Shown piece after piece: positions 55,769 to 64,000 of a DNA stretch of 64,000 nucleotides. The translations under genes and the position numbers were made by a program. The notes under the pieces are model-generated. The model was not told where the DNA came from, did no database searches, and saw only the letters and a program-made list of their open reading frames with translations. Position 1 is the stretch's first letter, and each line of letters begins with the position of its first letter. The DNA comes from Gracilariopsis chorda (taxonomy: Eukaryota; Rhodophyta; Florideophyceae; Gracilariales; Gracilariaceae), in the NCBI GenBank assembly GCA_003194525.1, contig NBIV01000063.1:186001-250000 (forward strand), written 5' to 3'.

Positions 55769-56302
55769 CCGGAGGATAGTGGCGAGAAGAATGTGCGGAG
55801 AAGGTGGTTGGACTGGACGCGACGAGGAGTTGTCCTGGTGTGGCATTCTGGATTTTTCGAGATGTTCCCAGCCAATCCCGTCACTTTCCGCAGTCTCCAG
55901 TGTGTATGGTCACGCATTGCTCAAGCGTGACGTTTGATTTTTTGCTTAATCTGAGGTGCCGGAGGCAAATTGTACAAGTTGCTTCATTTCGAATGCGGTC
56001 AGAAGTCACCCCGAGGGTGCACCCCGGCGCTGAGAGTTTCTCGATGACGGCCCGCAGATGATACACATATTGGCGCCTGCGTCATAACTTAAAGACCGAA
56101 GCGGGGATTTGAGACGGCCTAGGTTTGCCTTGACGCAATATTGGCTTTCATAAAATGAAGTAACAGATAGGCTGCATGTAACGCAGACGTACCTGTGGGG
56201 CCACGGAGCTCAGTCGAAGACAGACTACAAGCTCTGTCTCCGACGTGAGTGTCCCGTACTGTAGTGTTAGGATCTTCTAGATGTATCGATCGTAGGCACT
56301 AG
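55769..56302. other. Intergenic, nothing recognised
   Basis: A second weak heat-shock-like sequence (TTCGAGATGTTCCC, about 55856) is the only notable item. No ORF with support. Confidence 0.35.
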
Positions 56303-56390
56303 ACTCTATAAAATAAGATGAAGTCTGGCGTTCTTTCCTCAGAACCAACTAGACCTTCCATCGTACCGCTTCTCCAGTTTCAGCGTTACA

Positions 56391-56653
56391 ATGCAGTCAC
56401 ACTTCGGGCGATCTATTGACATAACCATACGCGCCGCATGGTAAACGTCTTCATTCCTTGAAATGTGGAACAATCCAGTAGCAAGCAAGGTATGACATCA
56501 TCTTTCATCCCCGTTACAAATAAGCAAGCATCGCCGGTTAGAGCCACAGAAGTTCTTGGCCTTCCTGAAGAGAGAAAGCTCTTACTGAAGGCTCTCCTGC
56601 AGCTTAGTAAAGGAAAGCTGTTGACCACAATAGAGAGGAAGATCGCTGGTTAG
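56391..56653 (+). CDS. Possible small gene, 16 + 58 codons across a 38-nt intron
   Basis: A TATA-like CTATAAAATAAG (about 56307) lies 84 bp before ATG 56391. The ATG frame stops after 17 codons. However, a GTAAAC...CCAG segment (56441-56478) would, if spliced, join in phase to a frame ending TAG 56651-56653. The product would be about 74 residues with a helical, Lys/Leu-rich end (LPEERKLLLKALLQLSKGKL). Alternatively the ATG at 56492 starts a 53-residue ORF. A 38-nt intron is very short, so this is speculative. Confidence 0.3.
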
Positions 56654-57290
56654 CACCTTTTCAACCGACCAGCAAACGTTCAAATGCTCTTTCGTCTGGG
56701 TGCATAGTTCATATGAGGCGTGCTGATTTGCAGCACACAAATATCCAACCATAACTGTAACACGGTTGAGCTATTACTAAAGCTCTGTGCTAGTTCAGTG
56801 TGCTGCATTGCCTATGTTTTGTATTAGAAGATACTCCTTTGATAAGAGGACCTGCGCCTGAACAGCAGATAAACTGTGGAAATGCCGTGAAAGTCATGTT
56901 TCCGCCAATCACGCACATGCAAGTAAAACGACTGAGCAAAAGACTGCGAAACTGGCGCTCTGTTTCTCATCTTGAAAGATTTAGCACTGGCGATTCTTGA
57001 AGACCTGTTTGCGATGCTGCTGTCATTGTAGATACGCTGTGAAGGTTTTCACTATCAACTTCTACAACTACAGAAAAGCAAAGAACGGCAAGCCAGTTCT
57101 TGAAAAACTATTCCTTTGAGGTGGTTTCATCAGATGTTGTTTGTGCACATTGTCAGAGCATATGGGTTTATAGTTCAGTGTTAAATGTCAGAATACTTAT
57201 TAGTATTGAAAGTCATTTCTGCTCACACCTTGCACTTCAAACGGGTAGAGGAGAGTAAAGGGTTACCTCTGTACTGCTTAGGTTGCCAAG
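56654..57290. other. Intergenic, nothing recognised
   Basis: Downstream flank of the peroxidase gene. No ORF with support and no repeat found. Confidence 0.4.
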
Positions 57291-59060
57291 TTAAGTCCTA
57301 AAAGCGCTGCGGCGGTCGTTGAGGTTTCGGGATGCAATGGAAGTGGTTCGTAGAATAATTGAGTTGAACAGAGGACGGTTGCCGAAGATATCTCGCTCCA
57401 CATCGCTCAGCTCTTGCAGCACTTCGGATGGAATCTGGTTGCGCCTCTCGTAAAAGAACCGATCTCCATCGCGGAGACGGCCAAATTCTACCTTCAATAA
57501 TTCTGCGAGAGTTCGACCGACTCCTACACCTCTGTTCTTGTCTTCAGCAACGAGCCCAATCCAAGCTTCGACGTTGTCCACGTCGCCGTACGCTTCTTCA
57601 AGGTTTGCCGCAGTTGTCGGGTCGCTGGAGATATCTCGGAAGCTTCTCGCGGGAGAGCCGAGGAAGAATCGTCGAAGCTCGTTGAACTTGGGCACATTGT
57701 GATCCCGGCTGCGTTGCAAGTTGAGCGCGACGAGGTCAAAGCCTTCTTCCTCCTCCACATTCTCGAACAAAAAGTTGCGAAGAGTGTCCACAACCTTCTC
57801 GTCGAATTCTTGAGCTCTGGTCACGGAGGCGGCGCGAAGCACGTTCTCGATTTCATCAGAGCTGATTTCGGAGCTCGGGAGGAAGAACATATCTTCGGCT
57901 GGGATAGAACGAAGTGCTCTTCCATTGTTGTCGACGCGAGGCACGTCTTCGCTCACCAAAGTGTGTCCAAGGCGGAAGCCGGCTGTTGTGAATTCCAAAC
58001 TGATGGTCGGGTTAACACTCGGGTTGTAGCCTCTGTAACCTGGGAGCCTTTCGCTTCCCAGAATAGCCGGCAGCCATTCTTCATATATGATCTTTTGGTA
58101 CTCTGCAATGTTGATGGCTCGTGCCGCCTCGTACTGCTGTTCCGGGCTGAACTCTGGGAAGGATTCCTCGAGAAGACCGCAGATCCTGTTGTGCTCACGA
58201 AGCCAAATGGTGTGCATGGCCGTCAACATAGGGGTTTCGTTAGCTCGAGGATCTCCAGCGATGAAGAGGTTCGCAGATGTGGACGGCGCGTTGACGAAGC
58301 CTGCTGTGTTGAGCGGTAAGAGGTTATCACCAGATGTCTTGAGCAGACATGAGTTCGGCACCCTCAAAAATTCATTGAGATCCTCATTACTGCCGTACAC
58401 ATTGCTCAGATCGAGGGCAGAGGTGAGAATAGTAATGGGACGAACAACTGGTGAAGAGGTGCTCACTTGGGCACGCTGCGATCGGACGAACTCGAGGAAC
58501 CGAACGGAAAGCTCGGGGTCATCCTCCGGTACTTCGATTTCAAAGCTCTCCTCGGGATCACTGAACGGCGATAAGGCAAAGTCGTGATCGATGAACTGTC
58601 CAAAGTAAGTAAACATTTCGTTCAGACCTTGGGAATTAGACGTGCGACCACCCTGATCGCTGACAATGTTGGAGATAGCTCGGGCACTTTGCAAGCCCGC
58701 ATCTTCCGGCTCTTCGTTGCTGACTCCGAGGTAGCTGAATTGCGGGCGACGGGCCTCACCGAGGGTTGGATCCACTTCGGAGGTGCATCTTCCAGTTATG
58801 GTACGAATGGTAATCGCGGCACACTCTGGGCTGACGTCCCCCACTTCGTCTCCGCCGGCACTGTTGCCACGACCTCTGCCATTGCCTCGGCCTCGACCGT
58901 TGCCGCGGCCTTGACCACGACCTCTGCCGCTGCCGGAATTACCACGAGGCGGAGCAAGTGGATTCATGTTATTGCTTCCTCGACCCCGGCGTCTGGGGGC
59001 TTGTGCAACTGCCGAAGAGACCAGTGCGGCGAGAACGAGAAGGAAAAAGAGCTTGAACAT
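57291..59060 (-). CDS. Secreted animal-type heme peroxidase, 589 aa
   Basis: Complete single-exon frame, ATG 59060 to TAA 57291. Residues 1-20 are a classic signal peptide (MFKLFFLLVLAALVSSAVAQ), so it is exported. Residues 23-70 form an Arg/Gly/Asn-rich linker (GRGRGQGRGNGRGRG) not typical of the family. The catalytic domain follows: FGQFIDHDF with distal His159 and calcium ligand Asp160, DLSNVYGS, GDPRANETPMLTAMHT with distal Arg272, FRLGHTLV with proximal His366, and ALNLQRSRDHNVP (about 445). All key residues of the peroxidase-cyclooxygenase superfamily are present, so it should bind heme and use hydrogen peroxide to oxidise halides or phenolics. A wall-modifying or defence role in the cell surface or apoplast is inferred. 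It shares promoter architecture with the neighbouring HSP20 gene. Confidence 0.95.
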   Translation of the reverse strand: MFKLFFLLVLAALVSSAVAQAPRRRGRGSNNMNPLAPPRGNSGSGRGRGQGRGNGRGRGNGRGRGNSAGGDEVGDVSPECAAITIRTITGRCTSEVDPTLGEARRPQFSYLGVSNEEPEDAGLQSARAISNIVSDQGGRTSNSQGLNEMFTYFGQFIDHDFALSPFSDPEESFEIEVPEDDPELSVRFLEFVRSQRAQVSTSSPVVRPITILTSALDLSNVYGSNEDLNEFLRVPNSCLLKTSGDNLLPLNTAGFVNAPSTSANLFIAGDPRANETPMLTAMHTIWLREHNRICGLLEESFPEFSPEQQYEAARAINIAEYQKIIYEEWLPAILGSERLPGYRGYNPSVNPTISLEFTTAGFRLGHTLVSEDVPRVDNNGRALRSIPAEDMFFLPSSEISSDEIENVLRAASVTRAQEFDEKVVDTLRNFLFENVEEEEGFDLVALNLQRSRDHNVPKFNELRRFFLGSPARSFRDISSDPTTAANLEEAYGDVDNVEAWIGLVAEDKNRGVGVGRTLAELLKVEFGRLRDGDRFFYERRNQIPSEVLQELSDVERDIFGNRPLFNSIILRTTSIASRNLNDRRSAFRT

Positions 59061-59170
59061 TGTGGGATGTTGAAATCAGGGAAGCACTGAACGGTGAATG
59101 AGTAGATTGCCAGTCAGATGAGTTGGTGCGGAGGAGAGTGGATGAAGCAAGAACAGAAATGTATCGACGA

Positions 59171-59180
59171 GCTTTTATAG
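59171..59180 (-). promoter_or_regulatory. TATA box of the peroxidase gene
   Basis: CTATAAAAGC on the minus strand, 111 bp from the ATG at 59060. Confidence 0.75.
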
Positions 59181-60129
59181 TGTACCATGAGGCACAGACT
59201 GCGAAAGATGTAAAGGCACATAGGAAGCAATGCATGAAATGCTTCGCCACCGAGAGCGCACAGTGTCACTCAAACAGGAAAGCTCTTTCCTTCCATGGGA
59301 GAACATGGTTTCGGCACGCATGTAGTCGGGCAACATATTCTGCGTCGCAATACCCTCGAGTAGCCTAATTCATGACTTGGACGGTTTTCTGCGGTGGAAT
59401 TCGTAAGCTTTGAAAACTCTCAACTGTACCATCGGTACAACAAATCAGAGCTTCGTCATACCACTCAAAAGGATAGCAATCTACTCTTGAATATCAACTG
59501 CCAGCAACAATAATGTTCCGCTTGTACCCTTCCTGTTTTACGTGGTGTATTGGATACTTGACATGGTCAAGAACAAATCAATGGTTCACGTGAAGTTTCG
59601 CCATCACGTGCTCGTTCTCTGTCTCTTATTGGACCACATATGGCAGTACAGCAATGTACACCTACCGTATAATATTATGCGGTAGGAGTACATTGCTGTT
59701 GTCCAATTGTAACCAAAATTAGGTAATATGATAGACGTCAGTGATGATTCCGCGCAGCACGAAGGTGTTCATGGTTTAGCTTGACAACGAGTTTCACCCG
59801 TGCGCTCATCAGTATCTTGATAACAAGGTACAGAGAACGTCAATCTTGTACTTGTACAGTTATGTGGATAAGGGGATTGAAGGCTACCATGCGCTCTCCA
59901 GGTAGCCTTTATAGTTGTTGGAGCAACTCTCGGCACGCGATGATGAACAAGTCAGGTCACGGCGCTCCTTCGGCGAATGGAGGTGCCACTGTACCAAGGG
60001 TATGAAGTGCAGACCAGCTTCCTTTTCTCCGTCCTTGGATGGAGCACAATTCTAGGTATATGCTATTCTTAGGCAGAACTTGCAACAAGATTGCTCGCTT
60101 CAATGATATCTATGCTTTGCAGCCAGATG
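59181..60129. other. Upstream spacer with a foldback repeat
   Basis: No supported gene. Holds the foldback described separately at 59629-59710. Confidence 0.4.
59629..59710. repeat. Foldback/MITE-like hairpin
   Basis: ACAGCAATGTAC-acCTACCG and CGGTAGgaGTACATTGCTGT form about 18-20 bp arms around a TATAATATTATG centre. Partly paired outer GGAC/GTCC and ATTGG/CCAAT flanks extend it. Confidence 0.55.
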
Positions 60130-60799
60130 TTTTAGCTTGGTTTTGTTTTGGCAGAAACTGATATGCAGAGCATACAGCTGCAGGAAAGAGTGGTGGGACA
60201 GACGGCCCTTTCGGCTCTTGTTAACACACTACCAACAATGGGTAGCGGGATCAATACCAACAGCGGTAGGTGTAGCGAGAAGACAACGCCGCTGATGCGT
60301 CCATGCGTGCTGGTAATTGCTCCAATGCACTGATGAGCTGTGAATTTCTTTACGTTTTAGCTGCAGCAGCAGCAACAGCAGCAGCAAACCTTGAAGCTGA
60401 TGAGCTGTTGCTGGACCTTCTGCTGCCGCTGGGCACATTGGCTTTGTACTCTTTCAAGTGGCACAGTGCAGTACAAATTATTTTCGTAATACCATAGCCA
60501 TTTAAAGAGTGCCGCAATACATGCCGTGGCGCGAAGCGCTGCTTACGCAAGAAGATGCAATACGGCGATCGAACACCGCCGTAGTGCAACTCCACGAACT
60601 CGGCCCGCAGTTACGCTTGCTGGCCAGGACATCTGCTTCTGTTGAAATCCTACCAACTATTGTTACCGGTTTTAATACAAAAGGCGGTCGGTGTGGCGGG
60701 AAAAATGTCTCTAATGCTTCTGCGTGTGTTGTAATTGATGCAGTACACTGGCGACCTGCAAATGTTTCATGTTTTAGCAGCAGCAGCAAAAGCCACTGA
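60130..60799 (+). repeat. Diverged tandem duplication with short ORFs and CAG tracts
   Basis: Two related blocks (about 60130-60390 and 60540-60799). Each encodes a short plus-strand frame with a matching pattern: LPTMGSGINTNSGRC then CVLVIAPMH in the first, LPTIVTGFNTKGGRC then CVVIDAVHW in the second (ATG starts at 60148 region and 60521). Each is followed by GTTTTAG and a CAGCAGCAG tract. The protein-level similarity is better than the DNA identity, hinting at an old coding repeat. No family recognised. Confidence 0.4.
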
Positions 60800-62974
60800 G
60801 AGCGAACGCAGCATAGGCAGTCAAAGAGCGCAGCACAACGCGCCACGGCGCAGCGGAGCTGCCTGCGCAAGATTTTTCTTTAGGGGGGGCTTTAGAGGCC
60901 GTATAACAACTCTTTCACTGCAGCGCACAGCGATCAAAGGCCGCTGTTGTTGTAACGATCTCCCTAAGGAATCGATAAGACGAGCGGAACAGAGGGGCTG
61001 GATCCTCCTGTAGGGAATCCTTAATGGCCAATGGGAGCATCTGTGCTGCTGCCCCCGTGTCCTGCGGTAAATGCAGCGCCCGAGTGGCAATTACAGCAGC
61101 AGCGGCATCCGAGTGCGGTGCTGATTGGCCGCTGTTGTCGTGTCTGCTGCGGCTGTCAACCATTGACTGTGCATTTTGCCACGGCGCATAGATCAAAGCA
61201 AATGTTTAATGCGATGTCCGCATTATTATTCAAGTCATAGTATCGTGGTATATATCCCTAACTTTTCGCACGCCTACCAGAAACCGTCGCAATCACTTAT
61301 AAGTTTAAAAAGAATAAACAAAGCATTCGATCATGTATTGTTCTGAGTAGTCACAATTAAACATTTTACCTTTTATAAATTAACAGAGCTTACATGAACC
61401 GGTTCACTGTTTCAGTCATTATTTATCAAAAAAAAACACAATCAAAAGGGATTTCAAAATCACATAGTGCAAAACATTTCAGGTTTCTATCGTTTTAATA
61501 TGACAAAATTGCATTTTCTACACTCACAAAATATTAACAAATTATACACTAACAAAACTCTTCCAGTTTGTTCTGTGCATGTTCCTATGTACAGGCCAAA
61601 ATGTCGTCAAAACTACACCAGTCATTATAATATTCAATGTATTTAACAAAGATAGAAAACATAATATCATCACAGTTGTCTACACATTTTCAAGACAAAA
61701 AGTTTTTATTCTCTCAATTTATCACAACAGTATTTAAAACTGATGAATTTTTAATTGATACGGTTTAAAAACGTACTTTTCAAACAAAAAAGGATTAAAT
61801 TTGTACTTTGAGGCATGTAAAACAATTGCAAATTTATATACATCGTTTTAAAGCCTACAAAGTAATAGTTTTGCACTTTAAAATATTATGCGACTGAGAA
61901 AAATGAAGCTATTATTTTGCAAAGAATTATACCTTTCAAACAAATTCCTGAAAAACGCAAACGTGCACAAAATGAGTTTTGAGAAAGTGCTGGACGCTTT
62001 TCTTCTCATTCAAAATTGTTTGGGTTAACCAAGCACCCTATGTTGGACGCCAAAGTCAATTTTGTGCCAATGTCTTTCGAATTCTTATGTTCGAACTGTA
62101 TTGCTGCGTCTTAATCCTCTGATCATGTTGGAAGTGTTGATCATACTAGTATGAAATTTATACCACTGCACTAGGCGAACGAAAATATTATTGTAGTACC
62201 GCATTTAGGTGTTTTAGGGCATGAAATAAAAATGTTAGATGATGAAACTAGCGTCCTTATGGACTATATATAATGCATTGTATAGACGTGAAGGTCAAAT
62301 TGTTTGACGTAACCAAAATGTTCAGGCAGTTTCCGCACCGCGTATGTTTTACAGCCATTTTCTACAACGATGTAGGCAAGAAATCGTTTTACTTCATGAA
62401 TTCATTGTAGATTTAAGGCGCAAACTTTAAGGGTGCACGACAGCTGAATATAATGATTTGAGGGCTTTCAAAGTGCAAAAAGATATGAAAGGCTCATGTA
62501 ATCGAGGCAATGGTTTCAGATGTGGCGGTGTTTTGTGCTACTACAAAGCCTCTTCAAAGCTCAATTTTGCAACAGGTGATGAATTCATGCAATATCTCAA
62601 ATGATGCTTTCATCACAAACAAAAAAGCTTAAGTGCTTTAAGTTCTCTTTGTATAACTGTAAATGAGTGGTTTCAATACTCAGTTTCACAACAACAATAA
62701 CATGTTTACAGTATAAGACAAGGAGAATGCTCGAGTCTCCTTCTACAACAACACAAGGGGAAATATTCTTGCCTAGACATTTTACGGTTGCAGTTTGAAT
62801 TCGTAGTTCCAAATGAGATACTGTCGGAATCTCATCCCGTCCGTACTTAAATTCATTATGGTACAACAAAGAAAAGCGCCTTTTGGCCGCAGGTGGCGCT
62901 TTACGCCATGGCCGAGAGTTTTCATAAGATATCCGCACAAATTTTAGTCTACGCATAAAATAAACTATGTTATA
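60800..62974. other. Gene-free, strongly AT-rich from 61.2 kb
   Basis: The part before 61.2 kb is GC-rich with GCAGCAGCGGC motifs of the local repeat family. From about 61240 the DNA is markedly AT-rich without ATG-led frames of note. The minus frame 62597-62956 has no motif. It may be the non-coding 3' side of the Helitron at 62975. Confidence 0.4.
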
Positions 62975-64000
62975 CTAATGTTGCCCCTCTGAAAAGTCTA
63001 TAGCTTCTTTAAAGGCAGTGCTTTTGATGCTTACTGGCATTGGATGGAAAGTATACGCATTTTGGGGCGTCTTGTCTTCACTATCATGCAGTAGCACATC
63101 ATCAGATGTTTTCACACGCAAATGCTTAACATAGACCTGAGCAGGCAAAAAACATTTTGTTCGAAAGTTAATTATCATTTTCTTCAGCGTTTGCCCTTGC
63201 GCTTTATGCAGAGATACTACAGATGCCAATATGATGGGAAACTGTCGACGTTTTATTTCACATCTGCAGATTCAAAGACAAAGTCAATGCAGTGCAGTGA
63301 AAGGCTTTGCTGAATTTACTCACGTTCATCAATGCCCAAAAGTCGAATCACTCTGCAAGAAATGCCGGTAACGATAAACAAATTTCCATTCATCAATTGC
63401 AGATGGAGTAGATTTCGAATCACCATAACAGGAACACCCAACTCCAGTTTCAAATGATGGTGCAGGACTCCAGTAGGAGCATAATTATACGTCTGTTCAG
63501 GTCTAATGATACTATCTGTGTGAAATTTTTCACCGTTTGGCCTTCAATTGGGAACGATCGTCATTGCAGACTTCAAATCAAACATCCTTCCTGGGAAATA
63601 CTACAATGCGTTCTGGTTATACTCCCCAACTCATTGATTGGTTCGCACGACAATCAATCGATTAAGCTTGACATCTTCCTTCTTCCGTGTTGTAAACCAT
63701 TTCCACAGCAACTTGTATGCTTCGTGTAAGTCTGATGTAGACATGAATGGAAGCCTTGCAGATTCATTAAACGTCCCACAACCAAGACTAAGCAAACGTT
63801 TGAAAAAAACTGGATCATTGTTGTTGACGAGCTTGTTCTGTAAGGCGAAGAACTTTGACTCTTCTGTCCCAAAGTTTGCCAGAGTACTATGGAAGCTCCC
63901 GTAGGATACTCACTGGAATAACACGACTTGTTCCATCCCTTTTGGATACTTTTCTCGTTCTTGGAACCACTGAAAGCAGTTGCATATAGTCGCCGGCCAT
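62975..64000 (-). pseudogene. Second Helitron, helicase C-terminal end (runs off window)
   Basis: Minus-strand Pif1-like helicase blocks in order from the window edge: GDYMQLLSVVP (63990), LWKWFTTRKKEDVKL (about 63700), YNYAPTGVLHHHLKLELGVP then VMVIRNLLHLQLMNGNL (about 63430) and ASVVSLHKAQGQTLKK with YVKHLRV (63230-63120). The last block is the final helicase motif missing from the copy at 15.2 kb. Matching blocks in both copies (YAPTGV, VMVIRN/LMVIRN, W.TTR/W.TTQ) show they belong to one Helitron family. Stops and frame changes between blocks make it non-functional. Its Rep domain would lie beyond base 64000. Confidence 0.8.

Noticed and set aside
61240..62900. An inserted organelle DNA fragment because of AT richness
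   Set aside because: No organellar gene, tRNA or rRNA motif is recognisable. Helitron 3' flank is the simpler reading.
1..64000. CRISPR arrays or bacterial operons
   Set aside because: No regular short repeats with unique spacers. Promoters and genes are eukaryotic in style.

Overview
This is a transposon-dense nuclear window from a eukaryote. I count three confident host genes: a C2H2 zinc-finger protein (9.8-10.8 kb), a small heat-shock protein (55.0-55.5 kb) and a secreted animal-type heme peroxidase (57.3-59.1 kb). Each is a single uninterrupted reading frame with a CTATAAA-type TATA box about 110-140 bp upstream of the ATG. Intronless genes, an animal-type heme peroxidase and mobile DNA over most of the window suggest a multicellular red alga resembling Chondrus crispus. 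That is inference; no species marker is present. No rRNA, convincing tRNA or CRISPR array was seen.

Layout. 0-9.7 kb: broken transposons (PIF/Harbinger transposase, a LINE RNase H scrap, a 344-bp MITE, an LTR-like block) and one unclassified ORF. 9.8-14.7 kb: the zinc-finger gene, a clean 181-bp hAT-type MITE, a 170-bp inverted repeat and a ~463-bp tandem array. 15.2-20.4 kb: a decayed Helitron on the minus strand. 21.8-54.0 kb: a nested block. The host is an old Ty3/gypsy chromovirus (element A). It was split by a ~17.6-kb DNA element (22.6-40.2 kb) and separately by a second chromovirus (element B, 41.06-50.74 kb, flanked by the 5-bp duplication AGGAT). 54-60 kb: the two stress-type host genes and spacers. 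60-64 kb: duplicated short ORFs, an AT-rich stretch and the helicase end of a second Helitron running off the window.

The most interesting object is the 17.6-kb element. It has 25-bp imperfect terminal inverted repeats and a Plavaka-like (KDZ superfamily) transposase. It also carries a minus-strand gene that joins a DPPY-type DNA amino-methyltransferase to a SET domain, and a divergently transcribed plus-strand gene with a possible ParB-like domain followed by a 2OG-Fe(II) dioxygenase. A coiled-coil basic protein, a small unknown, a membrane protein and a second coiled-coil protein complete it. A 148-bp palindrome with 61-bp arms lies between the two divergent epigenetic-type genes. The plus strand is pyrimidine-rich to its left and purine-rich to its right, as expected for bidirectional replication from a central origin. 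Nearly every large gene is interrupted, and every premature stop can be explained by one C-to-T change, about half of them CGA to TGA. This copy therefore looks dead, but the gene set suggests a self-replicating or virus-like mobile element that writes, and perhaps erases, DNA and chromatin marks.

Coordinates of decayed elements are by-eye estimates. Frameshift positions are usually good to a few tens of bases.
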